Assembly (NCBI GenBank): GCA_934320655.1
Contig: CAKRFN010000005.1
Location: forward strand, 1 to 64,000
DNA length: 64,000 nt
Direction: 5' to 3'
DNA from: an uncultured Eubacterium sp.
GTDB lineage: Bacteria > Bacillota > Clostridia > Lachnospirales > Lachnospiraceae
Position numbers and translations under genes: made by a program. The notes beneath the pieces were generated by a model that saw only the letters and a program-made list of their open reading frames with translations, was not told where the DNA came from and ran no database searches. Below are positions 52,629-61,979 of this stretch, piece by piece (within the stretch, counting starts at the first letter, position 1; the number at the start of each line of letters is the position of its first letter).

Positions 52629-53642
52629 ATGAAAAAGAAAATACTGGCATTTTTACTGACGGCAGCGATGGTGCTGCCGGTTCTGACCGGATGCGGTAGC
52701 GCTGCGGCGGACCAATCCGATGGCGGAGCAGAGATGAAAACAACAAAGGTCGTGCTCAATGAGGTGGCGCATTCCCTGTTTTACGCACCGATGTATGTGG
52801 CGATCGAGGAGGGTTATTTCAAGGAGCAGGGCATTGATCTGGAGCTCGTGACCGGATTTGGTGCCGATAAGACGATGACAGCGCTCTTGTCCGGTGATGC
52901 AGACATCGGATTTATGGGGCCTGAGACAACGGTCTATACGAGCAACGAGGGCGCGGAGGATCTGATCGTCAATTTCGCACAGCTGACCCAGCGCGCCGGT
53001 AACTTCCTCGTTGCAAGGGAGGCGGATGATGCCTTCAACTGGCAGAAACTGAAAGGCAAGGATGTGCTCGGCGGTCGTGACGGCGGCATGCCGGAGATGG
53101 TATTTGAGTATATTTTAAAGAAAAACGGCATTGATCCGGCAGTGGATCTGAATATCGACAAGAGCATCGATTTCGGCTCGACAGCGGCTGCTTTTTCAGG
53201 CGGAAGTGGGGATTACAGCGTCGAATTCGAACCCGGAGCGACTGCACTCGAAAAGGAAGGTGCCGGTTATGTCGTAGCGTCTCTCGGTGTAGACAGCGGA
53301 TATGTGCCGTATACTGCATTTTCTGCAAAGGACAGCTACATGAAGGAGCATCCGGAGGTGATCCGCGGGTTTGTGGCTGCACTGAAAAAGGGTATGGAGT
53401 ACGTGTATTCACACAGCGCGGAGGAGACCGCAGCGGTGATCGAACCGCAGTTTCCGGATACGGATAAGGAGACGATGGCGACAATCATCAAGCGTTACGC
53501 CGATCAGGACACATGGAAGAAGGATCTTGTGTTTGAACAGAATGCCTATGAGCTGTTGTTAGACATTCTCGATGAGTCGGGACAGCTCAGTGAACGGCCG
53601 GAATACAGCCGTCTGGTCACGACCGAGTATGTGAAAGAGTGA
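52629..53642 (+). CDS. ABC transporter solute-binding lipoprotein, NMT1/SsuA-ThiY-like
   Basis: The 337-residue protein has a lipoprotein signal (lipobox LTGC) and a two-lobe periplasmic-binding fold of the NMT1/SsuA class: FYAPMYVAIEEGYFKEQGI, ALLSGDADIGFMGPE, and YSVEFEPGATALEKEG. It could bind an aromatic or sulphonate-like solute, a thiamine precursor, or a biotin precursor. There are no permease or ATPase genes nearby, so it is an orphan. Location next to bioB makes a biotin-related ligand tempting but unsupported. Confidence 0.75.
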   Translation: MKKKILAFLLTAAMVLPVLTGCGSAAADQSDGGAEMKTTKVVLNEVAHSLFYAPMYVAIEEGYFKEQGIDLELVTGFGADKTMTALLSGDADIGFMGPETTVYTSNEGAEDLIVNFAQLTQRAGNFLVAREADDAFNWQKLKGKDVLGGRDGGMPEMVFEYILKKNGIDPAVDLNIDKSIDFGSTAAAFSGGSGDYSVEFEPGATALEKEGAGYVVASLGVDSGYVPYTAFSAKDSYMKEHPEVIRGFVAALKKGMEYVYSHSAEETAAVIEPQFPDTDKETMATIIKRYADQDTWKKDLVFEQNAYELLLDILDESGQLSERPEYSRLVTTEYVKE

Positions 53643-53730
53643 CCGGGGCACGGATTGTGCATTGTCTGTTTCGAAAAGTTATGCTATACTAAACAATGAT
53701 TCAGTAGGATTTAGAAAAGAGGTACTGCAA

Positions 53731-54453
53731 ATGATAAGAGATGTTATGGATCTTCACACGCATTCGCTCGCCAGTGGTCATGCCTACAGCACGATTCTTG
53801 AGATGGCGCAGGCTGCCCGCGACAAAGGGCTGGAGCTGCTTGCGGTCACAGAGCACGGACCGGCGATGCGTGGAAGCTGCCAGCACACTTATTTTGAAAA
53901 TATCAAGGTGATTCCGAGGGAGCGCTACGGCGTACAGACGTTATTTGGCGTGGAGCTCAATATTTTAGATCCGGAAGGGCATGTGGATATCGAGGAGCGC
54001 CTGCTTCCGATGATGGATGTATGTGTGGCGAGTCTGCATATTCCCTGCTACGCGCCGCGCAGCCTGAAAGAAAATACAGACGCATATATTCACGCGATGG
54101 AAAACCCTTATGTAAACATCATCGGTCATCCGGACGATCCCCGTTATCCGATCGATCTGCGTGCGGTGGTGGAGGCTGCAAAGGAAAATCATGTGCTCTT
54201 GGAGATGAACAATTCCTCACTGTCGCCGACGAGCTTCCGCAAGGCGACAAAGGAGGGCTATCTGGAATTTTTAGAGCTTTGCCGTGCCTATGACCAGCCG
54301 GTCATCATGAACAGTGATGCGCATGTGGATATTGATGTCGGGAATCATAGCTATGTAGCGCAGATTATTGAGGAGGCGCAGTTTCCGGAGCATCTGATCA
54401 TGAACACGGACGTTGAAAAGGTGAAGCCGTATCTGAATTATTATCGGCGGTAA
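53731..54453 (+). CDS. PHP-domain phosphatase, YcdX-like
   Basis: The 240-residue TIM-barrel metal phosphatase matches the PHP family: DLHTHSLASGHAYS with the first His ligands, TEHGPAM, GVELNIL, a SLHIPCY His, and IMNSDAHVD. It probably dephosphorylates a small molecule. It lies alone between two promoter-like gaps. ATG 53731 follows AGAGG. Confidence 0.88.
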   Translation: MIRDVMDLHTHSLASGHAYSTILEMAQAARDKGLELLAVTEHGPAMRGSCQHTYFENIKVIPRERYGVQTLFGVELNILDPEGHVDIEERLLPMMDVCVASLHIPCYAPRSLKENTDAYIHAMENPYVNIIGHPDDPRYPIDLRAVVEAAKENHVLLEMNNSSLSPTSFRKATKEGYLEFLELCRAYDQPVIMNSDAHVDIDVGNHSYVAQIIEEAQFPEHLIMNTDVEKVKPYLNYYRR

Positions 54454-54467
54454 AATGTTGGTAAGTA

Positions 54468-54481
54468 TTAACATATGTTAA
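54468..54481. promoter_or_regulatory. Perfect 14-base palindrome upstream of yerC
   Basis: TTAACATATGTTAA is a perfect palindrome, eight bases before a TTGACA box (54489-54494) that probably serves yerC. It may be an operator. A clear -10 box at standard spacing is not seen. Confidence 0.4.
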
Positions 54482-54579
54482 GAAACGTTGACAAAAATAG
54501 TTTACTTTCACACTTTTATGTAGTAAAATGAAAAAGCGCAGAAGAAAGCGCGCAAAGCCGAGAAAAGGGGTGTGAAGGA

Positions 54580-54885
54580 ATGAGTAAAGACATTCATACA
54601 GATGCGGTCAATCATTTGTTTGAGGCGATTCTGTGTTTGCAGAATAAGGAGGAGTGTTATACATTCTTTGAGGATATTTGTACGGTCAATGAGCTGCTGG
54701 CGTTGTCGCAGCGGTTTGAGGTGGCTCATATGCTGCGCGAACAGAAGACGTATCTGGACATTGCGGAAAAGACCGGTGCTTCGACTGCTACGATCAGCCG
54801 TGTAAATCGTTCCCTGAATTATGGAAATGACGGTTATGATCTGGTATTTTCCAGAATAGAGAAGAATGAAAACAAAACTACGTGA
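54580..54885 (+). CDS. TrpR-like protein YerC/YecD
   Basis: The 101-residue protein matches the TrpR superfamily: FFEDICTVNELLALSQRFEVAHML followed by the helix-turn-helix KTYLDIAEKTGASTATISRVNRSL. Despite the TrpR fold, this subgroup is not known to control trp genes. It overlaps the start of fliB by 20 bases and so is coupled with it. Confidence 0.85.
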   Translation: MSKDIHTDAVNHLFEAILCLQNKEECYTFFEDICTVNELLALSQRFEVAHMLREQKTYLDIAEKTGASTATISRVNRSLNYGNDGYDLVFSRIEKNENKTT

Positions 54886-55969
54886 GATCAGTTTTTTTAA
54901 TGAATTTTCCTGTAAAATAAACGACTGCCCATACACCTGCTGCCGTGGGTGGCGCATTATATTTGATGAGGGCACTTATCAGCGCTATCTGGCAGAGCCC
55001 GGAAAGACGGGATGGTGGCTGCGCAGTTCCATAAAGAAAATCAATGGGGAGGTCTATTTTCGGGCCTCCCTGAAAAAGTGTACTTTCTACGAAAAAGCAG
55101 GTACCTGCCGGTTGCAGCGGACGATAGGAACAGACTATATGCCGCTTGTGTGCAGGCAGTATCCGCGGGTCTGGCAGCACTATGGACCGTTCGCAGAGGA
55201 GGCACTTTTTTTGTCGTGCCCGGAGGCGGCGCGGCTGTTTTTAGAGCATCTGGATGACCTTTCCTATGTCACTTCCGAGCGGGAGGTCACGTATGAGCGC
55301 TGGGGTACGAATGACGATGAAGCGTACCTGCATTGGCTTGTGGAGCTTCGGGAGGCGATGATCCGTGAATTGTGGGATCCCTCGCGCAGTCTGTCGCAGA
55401 TTCTGGCGGGACTGATGGCTGCCATGCGGGAGGTACAGCAGAGCTTTATCGCCGGAGAGGATTTGAAAGATATTGCAGAACTTATGCAAACGCATAATCA
55501 CGAGGACGAACTGCACATACCGGCGCAGGTGACGGATCAGATGCTGACGAACGGATTTTATCATGTCAGGCTAAAAAAGGTGTCGCCGATCCTGTATCGG
55601 CTGTGCAGGCGTTACTTTGCATGCTTTGACCTGCTGACGGCTGCACAGGCAGATGCGCGCGCGGACGAGCTGCGGCATGCGCTCTATGCGGCCCATCCGG
55701 AGTTGGATCACGTGATGCGCGGATATCTCGTGTACGGCTTGCAGGTGTCGTTTCTCGAGGTGTATGAGGATTACAGTTTTGTGAAAAGAATGGCTTACGA
55801 AATTATGCATATGCATATTTTGGAGTTACTGCTGGCATTGCATGATGAACAAAAACAAAGCCTGACCCGTGAGGAGCTGGCGCTTCTCATAGCCGTATAC
55901 GACAGACGGGGCAGGCATAATGACGATGTTGCGGCGGGGATGTATGAAAAACTGTATCCCGTATTATGA
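54866..55969 (+). CDS. fliB: Flagellin lysine-N-methylase-like protein
   Basis: The 367-residue protein carries the FliB N-terminal cysteine block (FSCKINDCPYTCCRGW) and a second Cys pair (CRLQRTIGTDYMPLVCRQYPR), the probable Fe-S ligands. FliB methylates flagellin lysines in Salmonella. No flagellin gene is present in the window, so the target here is inferred. The MCP-PilZ receptor supports a motile host. The 3' end overlaps the convergent DUF1836 gene by six bases. Confidence 0.8.
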   Translation: MKTKLREISFFNEFSCKINDCPYTCCRGWRIIFDEGTYQRYLAEPGKTGWWLRSSIKKINGEVYFRASLKKCTFYEKAGTCRLQRTIGTDYMPLVCRQYPRVWQHYGPFAEEALFLSCPEAARLFLEHLDDLSYVTSEREVTYERWGTNDDEAYLHWLVELREAMIRELWDPSRSLSQILAGLMAAMREVQQSFIAGEDLKDIAELMQTHNHEDELHIPAQVTDQMLTNGFYHVRLKKVSPILYRLCRRYFACFDLLTAAQADARADELRHALYAAHPELDHVMRGYLVYGLQVSFLEVYEDYSFVKRMAYEIMHMHILELLLALHDEQKQSLTREELALLIAVYDRRGRHNDDVAAGMYEKLYPVL

Positions 55970-56560
55970 TTTTTTTTCACGGTCGAGATCGATCATTTTT
56001 TCAATAATCATTTTTTTCAGGAAGGTGTCAAAGCTGAGCATGCAGATCAGCGAAAAGATCTGCAGGGACTCGCGATCCTCCTCCGGAGCATCCAGAAACG
56101 TCTCTTTGCTGCGGTTGAATTTTTTCGTAATATCTTTGGCGAGGTTTTGTACCTCGTCCTTTTCCAGACTGAATACCTCATTGTAGATGTCAGTCAGGTT
56201 CATTGCATCCTCATTCGAAAAATATTTCTCGACCAGCGGATCTAAGATGTGGTGCAGATCGTTGATGCAGAGGATATTTTTAAAATAATAGATAAAAATG
56301 AGCAGCAGCATGTGCTCTTTGGAATATTTCTTTTTGTGCGGAGGCGGCAATAGACCATCCTTCGTGTAGTTGTTGATCATCGTTTTGGTCAGCACCTTGT
56401 CATCCGGATAGCGCTTGGACGGCGCGAGATTGCTCTCCATAAAAGTCGTCACCTGATCCATATACAGATCTATGTCGGGGATCGCGTCCGGCTTGATATG
56501 GTTGACACGCCCCAGACTGGCGAGAATGCTGTTTAATAAATCTTTATCATCAATCGTCAT
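55964..56560 (-). CDS. DUF1836-family protein
   Basis: The 198-residue protein matches the DUF1836 family: YPDDKVLTKTMINNYTKDGLLPPPHKKKYS with an MerR-like N-terminal winged helix, then HMLLLIFIYYFKNILCINDL. The MerR-like helix suggests DNA binding, but no target is known. The start ATG at 56560 has AAGGAGT upstream; an in-frame ATG at 56608 exists without a ribosome site. Confidence 0.82.
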   Translation of the reverse strand: MTIDDKDLLNSILASLGRVNHIKPDAIPDIDLYMDQVTTFMESNLAPSKRYPDDKVLTKTMINNYTKDGLLPPPHKKKYSKEHMLLLIFIYYFKNILCINDLHHILDPLVEKYFSNEDAMNLTDIYNEVFSLEKDEVQNLAKDITKKFNRSKETFLDAPEEDRESLQIFSLICMLSFDTFLKKMIIEKMIDLDREKKS

Positions 56561-56863
56561 AATGTGGTACTCCTTTGGGAAAATGTGATTATGCATACTT
56601 TGTGTCACATTTGAATTATCGAAATTTTAACCAAGTAATTTTATTATATAGTGTTCAATACCATATGACAAGATGTTTTCGGCAGATTCTTTTACGTTAC
56701 TATCTGCTCGTATTTTGTTCCGGTGATGATTCACAGACTCATTTTGGGTTTTGCTTTGCAAAAAGAGTCTGCCTACACCGGAATTGTCTGCCAAGCCTTG
56801 CACTTTTCGGGTGGAATCGGTACAATAACATAGAATAATGGCAACAGATGAGTGGGAGATTTT
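56561..56863 (+). promoter_or_regulatory. Divergent intergenic region; pcrA promoter at 56798-56826
   Basis: This 303-base gap between the divergent DUF1836 and pcrA genes holds no gene I can support. A promoter TTGCAC (56798-56803) and TACAAT (56821-56826) with 17 bases spacing faces pcrA and leaves a leader of about 35 bases. Confidence 0.65.
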
Positions 56864-59098
56864 ATGGCTACATACGATACATTGAACAAAGAACAATACG
56901 AGGCAGTGACGACGACCGAGGGCGCGCTGCTGATCATCGCGGGCGCGGGCAGCGGAAAGACAAGGGTTCTGACGCACCGTACCGCATATCTGATCGAGGA
57001 AAAAGGGGTCAATCCCTACAATATCATGGCGATCACCTTCACGAATAAGGCGGCGGCAGAGATGCGGGAGCGGATCGACCAGATGGTCGGTTTCGGCTCG
57101 GAGAGCATCTGGGTTACGACGTTTCATTCGACCTGTGTGCGCATCCTCAGACGGTTTGCGGACCGCATCGGCTTTGATACGAGCTTTACGATCTATGATG
57201 CCGATGACCAGAAGCAGGTCATGAAGGAAGTGTGCAAGCGGCTCGAGGTCGATACAAAGATTTACAAGGAGAAATCTTTTTTGAATGTGATTTCTTCTGC
57301 AAAGGATGAGCTCATTGATCCGACCGAGTTTGGGCTGAATGCGGCGGGGGACTATGGCAGACAGCGTCAGGCACAGGTGTACCGCGAATATCAGGCGGTC
57401 TTAAAGAAAAATAATGCGATGGATTTTGACGATCTGATCATGAAAACCGTTGAGCTGTTCAAGGCGGATGTCGAGGTTTTAGACTATTATCAGGAACGCT
57501 TCAAATATATCATGGTAGACGAGTATCAGGACACGAATACGGCACAGTTTGAGCTTGTGCGCCTGCTCGCGGGCAAATACGGCAATCTGTGTGTGGTCGG
57601 TGATGATGACCAGTCGATCTACAAGTTCCGCGGTGCAAATATCAAAAATATCCTGAATTTTGAGCAGTATTTTCCGCATGCGAAGGTTATCAAATTGGAG
57701 CAGAATTACCGCAGTACGCAGAATATTTTGAATGCGGCAAACAGTGTGATCGCGCACAATATCGGACGAAAAGCCAAGTCGCTGTGGACGGATCAGGCTG
57801 CGGGTGAGAAGATCCATTTTAAACAGTTCGATACGGCTTATGATGAGGCAGATTATGTTGCACGTGACATTGAAAAGCAGGTGCGCGCGGGCGGCAGCTA
57901 CAGTGACAGCGCCGTGCTGTACCGGACGAATGCGCAGTCGCGTATGTTTGAGGAGCGTTTTATCAATGAAAACATTCCGTATAAGCTGGTCGGCGGTGTC
58001 AACTTCTATGCCAGAAAGGAGATCAAGGATCTGCTGGCATATTTAAAGACGATCGATAATGCAAAGGATGATCTGGCGGTGAAACGAATCATCAATATCC
58101 CGAAGCGTGGCATCGGTGCGACGACGATCAACAAGATACAGGCGTATGCCGACGAGAACGGAATGAGCTTTTACGATGCCGCAAAGATGGCGGACGAGAT
58201 CCCGACGCTGGGACGCGCAGCGGCAAAGGTGCATCCGTTCGTTACCTATATTCAGACGATGCGCAGCAAGGCGGATTTTTTACATGTGTCCGAGCTGATC
58301 AAAAATATCATCACAGACACGGGTTACGTGCATGAGCTGGAGCTGGAGGACACGCCCGAGGCGGATGCGCGTATTGAAAATATCGACGAGCTCGTGTCCA
58401 AAGCCGCCACCTATGAGGAAAGCGCGGAAGTGCCGACGCTGTCGGGATTTTTGGAGGAAGTCGCGCTGGTCGCAGACATTGATGAAGTGGTCGAGGGCAG
58501 TGATTATGTTGTGCTCATGACGTTGCACTCCGCAAAGGGACTGGAGTTCCCGAATGTGTATCTGGCAGGGCTTGAGGATGGACTGTTTCCGAGTTATATG
58601 ACGATCACGAGTGACAATTCGGATGAGGAGATGGAGGAGGAACGCCGCTTGTGCTACGTTGGTATTACACGTGCAAAAAAACGGCTGACGATCACGAGTG
58701 CAAAAATGCGTATGGTGCGTGGGGAGACGATGTTTTCCAAAGTATCGCGCTTTGTCTCCGAGATACCGGTGGAGCTGCTCAGCGGAACGGTGGCGACCGG
58801 AAAGAGTATTCCTAGACCCGAAGCATCCGCACATCCATCGCCGTTTGTGAGCAATGCCAAACAGATTTTGCGTGAGAAACCTGTGATCCGTTCGGCTGCA
58901 AAGACGTTTGCCACCGCATCGACGGATCAGATGTCGCTGTCGTATCAGACCGGAGACCGTGTCCACCATATCAAATTCGGTGACGGGACGGTGCAGCAGA
59001 TCAATGCGGGTGGCAGAGATTATGAGGTGACGGTCGATTTTGACCGTTTTGGCACAAAGAAAATGTTTGCAAGTTTTGCCAAACTGAAAAAAATATAA
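56864..59098 (+). CDS. pcrA: ATP-dependent DNA helicase PcrA/UvrD
   Basis: The 744-residue superfamily 1 helicase has Walker A AGAGSGKT at about residue 30, TFHSTCVRILRR, DEYQDTN, VVGDDDQSIYKFRGA, ALVRTNAQSR-like AVLYRTNAQSR and the SAKGLEFPNVYL box. The C-terminus has the CarD-like tail of Firmicute PcrA (VHHIKFGDGTVQ). It removes RNA polymerase and RecA during repair. ATG 56864 is used; GTG 56852 also opens the frame. Confidence 0.94.
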   Translation: MATYDTLNKEQYEAVTTTEGALLIIAGAGSGKTRVLTHRTAYLIEEKGVNPYNIMAITFTNKAAAEMRERIDQMVGFGSESIWVTTFHSTCVRILRRFADRIGFDTSFTIYDADDQKQVMKEVCKRLEVDTKIYKEKSFLNVISSAKDELIDPTEFGLNAAGDYGRQRQAQVYREYQAVLKKNNAMDFDDLIMKTVELFKADVEVLDYYQERFKYIMVDEYQDTNTAQFELVRLLAGKYGNLCVVGDDDQSIYKFRGANIKNILNFEQYFPHAKVIKLEQNYRSTQNILNAANSVIAHNIGRKAKSLWTDQAAGEKIHFKQFDTAYDEADYVARDIEKQVRAGGSYSDSAVLYRTNAQSRMFEERFINENIPYKLVGGVNFYARKEIKDLLAYLKTIDNAKDDLAVKRIINIPKRGIGATTINKIQAYADENGMSFYDAAKMADEIPTLGRAAAKVHPFVTYIQTMRSKADFLHVSELIKNIITDTGYVHELELEDTPEADARIENIDELVSKAATYEESAEVPTLSGFLEEVALVADIDEVVEGSDYVVLMTLHSAKGLEFPNVYLAGLEDGLFPSYMTITSDNSDEEMEEERRLCYVGITRAKKRLTITSAKMRMVRGETMFSKVSRFVSEIPVELLSGTVATGKSIPRPEASAHPSPFVSNAKQILREKPVIRSAAKTFATASTDQMSLSYQTGDRVHHIKFGDGTVQQINAGGRDYEVTVDFDRFGTKKMFASFAKLKKI

Positions 59099-59279
59099 AA
59101 AAAGTGTAAATTGCAAATTTTCTCTATGCGATTTGGATAAAATATGTTAGAATAATCAATAAATATAATTGTTGTCGCGGATGATGCGTGCAGCATGCAG
59201 AATTGTAGATACCGGGACAGGGCAGACGATCGGACAGCCGGCGTTTCCGGAATAAAAAACAGATAAAGGAGCGGATCGT

Positions 59280-59603
59280 ATGAACAGAATGGAAGACTTA
59301 CAGAACTTACTGGCAACAAACATCAGCAAGGTGACAGAGCTGATCAACAAGAAAGAGGAAGAAGAGAAAAAAGGACCGAAAGCAAAGACGATTTTTGCGA
59401 TTATCGGTATTATCGTTGTTGTAGCAGCCGCTGCATACGGACTGTATCGTTTCTTTGCACCTGATTATTTAGAGGACTTCGAGGACGATCTGGATGATGA
59501 ATTCGAAGAAGATTTCTTCGATGATGAGGAAGACGCAGAGGAGCCTGCAGAGAAAAAGGATGACGAGGCTAAGGATGAGGAAGAGCCTTTCGTAGAAGAG
59601 TAA
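59280..59603 (+). CDS. Small membrane protein with strongly acidic tail
   Basis: The 107-residue protein has a helical N-terminus, one membrane helix (TIFAIIGIIVVVAAAAYGLY), and then 45 residues made almost only of Asp and Glu with Phe and Lys (EDDLDDEFEEDFFDDEED). The orientation is probably N-in with the acidic tail outside. I do not recognise a family. The start ATG 59280 follows AAAGGAG. Confidence 0.7.
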   Translation: MNRMEDLQNLLATNISKVTELINKKEEEEKKGPKAKTIFAIIGIIVVVAAAAYGLYRFFAPDYLEDFEDDLDDEFEEDFFDDEEDAEEPAEKKDDEAKDEEEPFVEE

Positions 59604-59605
59604 GA

Positions 59606-59645
59606 TTTTAAGGAGCTTCGCTTTTGGGCGGGGCTCTTTTTGTGT
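59606..59645 (+). terminator. Weak terminator after the acidic membrane protein
   Basis: AGGAGCTTCGC pairs with GGCGGGGCTCTT through several G-U pairs, followed by TTTTT. Confidence 0.4.
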
Positions 59646-59817
59646 ATACGTATAAGAAAGTCTTGGAAAAGTAATTAAAAAGTAGGTGATTGCGAAAACT
59701 ATTTTGCAATATTTTGCGGCAAAGCGTAACATAGGGCTGGGGTTGTAGCCAAACAGCCCGATATGATACTTTCGCAAACAACTAAAAATAAAAAAGAAAC
59801 AAGAGGAGAACATTAAA

Positions 59818-61320
59818 ATGAAAAAAGGACAGATCTATGACGGAGTCGTGACACATGTATCCTTTCCGAATAAATGTCTGGTAGCCGTTGAGGGCGAAGA
59901 AAAAAAGGTAACAGTCAAAAATGCACTGGAGGGAGAGAAAGTGCGTTTTCGGCTGAGCAAGGTCCGGAAGGGAAAATGCGAGGGAAATCTGCTGGAGGTA
60001 CTGGAGCCGTCGCCGCAGGAGCTGCGCGGCGATCAGATTCCGTGTGTACATTTCGGCGCGTGTGGCGGCTGCACATATCAGCATCTGTCCTATGAGGACC
60101 AGTTGGCGCTAAAGGAGCGGCAGATCCACGAATTGTTAGAGCCGGTCATCGGTACGGAGGGGCAGGCATTCGACCGGGTGTTTGAAGGAATTATGGGAAG
60201 TCCGAGGCAGTTTGCTTATCGGAATAAGATGGAGTTTTCTTTCGGAGATACATGTAAAGATGGTGACCTCGCGCTCGGTATGCATAAGCGCGGCAGCTTT
60301 TATGATATCGTGACGGTATCGGACTGCCAGATCGTAGATTCAGATTTCCGAAAGATACTGACGGCGGCGCTCGCTTTTTTTGCGGGAAAAAATATCCCGT
60401 ATTTTCACAAAAATACGCATGAAGGGTATCTCCGACACCTGCTCGTGCGAAAAGCCACAAAGACCGGAGAGATCCTCGTAGATCTCGTGACGACGACACA
60501 GCTCGGAGAACCCGGTGTCGTGTACCGTGAGGAGAGCGGTGAGCCGGATCTGGCGGCGACAGCATTTTATCATACACAGGCGCGTATCCAGGGAGATGTC
60601 CTGCATGAGGAGCAGTTGCTACAAGGATTTGTGCAGACGCTGACAGCTTTAGATTTGGACGGAAAACTCACCGGAATTTTGCATACGCATAATGACAGTG
60701 TCGCGGATGTGGTGAAGGATGAGGGTACGGATATTCTGTTCGGACAGAGCTATTTTTATGAGGAGCTGCTGGGTCTGCGTTTTCGGATCAGTCCGTTTTC
60801 GTTTTTCCAGACGAACTCGCTCGGCGCGGAGGTGCTCTATGATGTCGCCAGACAGTATGTGGGTGATCTGCATGAAAGCAGCGACGGTGCCGTCGTCTAT
60901 GACCTATATTCCGGAACCGGAACGATCGCACAGATTCTCGCACCGGTCGCAAAGAAGGTCATCGGCGTGGAGATCGTCGAAGAAGCCGTCGAGGCAGCAA
61001 AGGAAAACGCAGCGCTGAACGAATTATCCAACTGTGAATTCCTCGCGGGCGATGTACTCAAAGTATTAGACGACATCACAGAAAAGCCCGACTTTATCGT
61101 GCTCGACCCGCCCAGGGACGGTATTCATCCGAAGGCACTTGAAAAGATCATCGCATACGGTGTCGACCGCATGGTCTATATCTCCTGCAAGCCGACCAGC
61201 CTCGCCAGAGATCTCGAGGTGCTGCAGGCGCGGGGCTACCGCGTGGAGCGCGTGCGGTGTGTCGATATGTTTCCGGGGACGGTGCATGTTGAGACGGTAG
61301 TATTGATGTCGCGAGCATAA
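59818..61320 (+). CDS. rlmD: 23S rRNA (uracil-C5)-methyltransferase, RlmD/RumA type
   Basis: The 500-residue enzyme has an N-terminal TRAM domain (KKGQIYDGVVTHVSFPNKC), the [4Fe-4S] cysteines in CVHFGACGGCTYQ and a later Cys, SAM motif I VYDLYSGTGTIAQ, and the catalytic SCKPTSLARDL, with the conserved HVETVVLM end. It methylates U1939-type positions in 23S rRNA. Its 3' end (61285-61301) corresponds to the rumA integration site used by streptococcal ICEs. The DNA beyond the stop is much more AT-rich. Confidence 0.92.
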   Translation: MKKGQIYDGVVTHVSFPNKCLVAVEGEEKKVTVKNALEGEKVRFRLSKVRKGKCEGNLLEVLEPSPQELRGDQIPCVHFGACGGCTYQHLSYEDQLALKERQIHELLEPVIGTEGQAFDRVFEGIMGSPRQFAYRNKMEFSFGDTCKDGDLALGMHKRGSFYDIVTVSDCQIVDSDFRKILTAALAFFAGKNIPYFHKNTHEGYLRHLLVRKATKTGEILVDLVTTTQLGEPGVVYREESGEPDLAATAFYHTQARIQGDVLHEEQLLQGFVQTLTALDLDGKLTGILHTHNDSVADVVKDEGTDILFGQSYFYEELLGLRFRISPFSFFQTNSLGAEVLYDVARQYVGDLHESSDGAVVYDLYSGTGTIAQILAPVAKKVIGVEIVEEAVEAAKENAALNELSNCEFLAGDVLKVLDDITEKPDFIVLDPPRDGIHPKALEKIIAYGVDRMVYISCKPTSLARDLEVLQARGYRVERVRCVDMFPGTVHVETVVLMSRA

Positions 61321-61772
61321 TTAAAGTGAGAGCAAAAGCTGTTTAATATCATAGAACATAAGAAATTTGACCGATAAAATTATCCAGCAGTGAAAAAATG
61401 AAGGTGGGTAACTAATAAATACTTTTTATGAAAAATTACTATTTAGTAAAAATAAAGAGCACGTTGCAGCAGAAATGTATACACTTGAGCCTGTTAGGAA
61501 GCCGAGGTTTTTCATTTGTTGCAAGATAAAAAAGAATGACCTTTGATGGTTGTCATTTCAGAAGTGATCTCTTGTTTTATAATTACATTTAAAATGTTTT
61601 GTTTTGATAGATTTAAATATTGGAGATTTAACATATCAGGATTTAGGTAAGATGCAGATGATTTTGCTTTAAAGTACAAATTATATTTGCCAAGTGGGGG
61701 GAGGATTATTGCAAGAGTTAAATCAGCAATAACAAGTTTTGGAGGATGTTATGGTAGGTGAGGAGAATATTG
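61321..61772. other. AT-rich gene-free stretch at island boundary
   Basis: About 450 bases with no frame I can support. The composition is clearly lower in GC than before 61320. Only short frames with no recognisable domain exist. GGGGGAGG at 61697 and GGAGG at 61741 look like ribosome sites without a following gene, so this may be debris of an inserted element. Confidence 0.5.
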
Positions 61773-61979
61773 ATGGATAGAAAGATGACAGTAACACATA
61801 CTTCTGAATACGAAGTTGAAGATATTTTCATAGACCGTTTGGAAGGTATCGGATACAAATTCATAAAATTAGATAACTATGATGATGTGCTTGCCAATTT
61901 CCGTGAACAGCTTGCAAAGTTCAATGCAAAGAAGCTGGAAGAAAAAGGACATGATGGGAAGAACGTAAAAAAGGTGTGA
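61773..61979 (+). pseudogene. Type I restriction HsdR, N-terminal fragment
   Basis: The 68-residue frame begins like HsdR proteins (HTSEYEVEDIFIDRLEGIGY, then NYDDVLANFREQLAKFNAKK) and then breaks into KGHDGKNVKKV and stops. The rest of HsdR, more than 900 residues, is missing. It passes directly into the reading of an HsdS C-terminal half in another frame. The ATG 61773 has GAGGAGA upstream. Confidence 0.75.

Noticed and set aside
54580..54885. Tryptophan repressor controlling a trp operon
   Set aside because: The protein is the YerC/YecD subgroup and no trp gene or trp operator is near.
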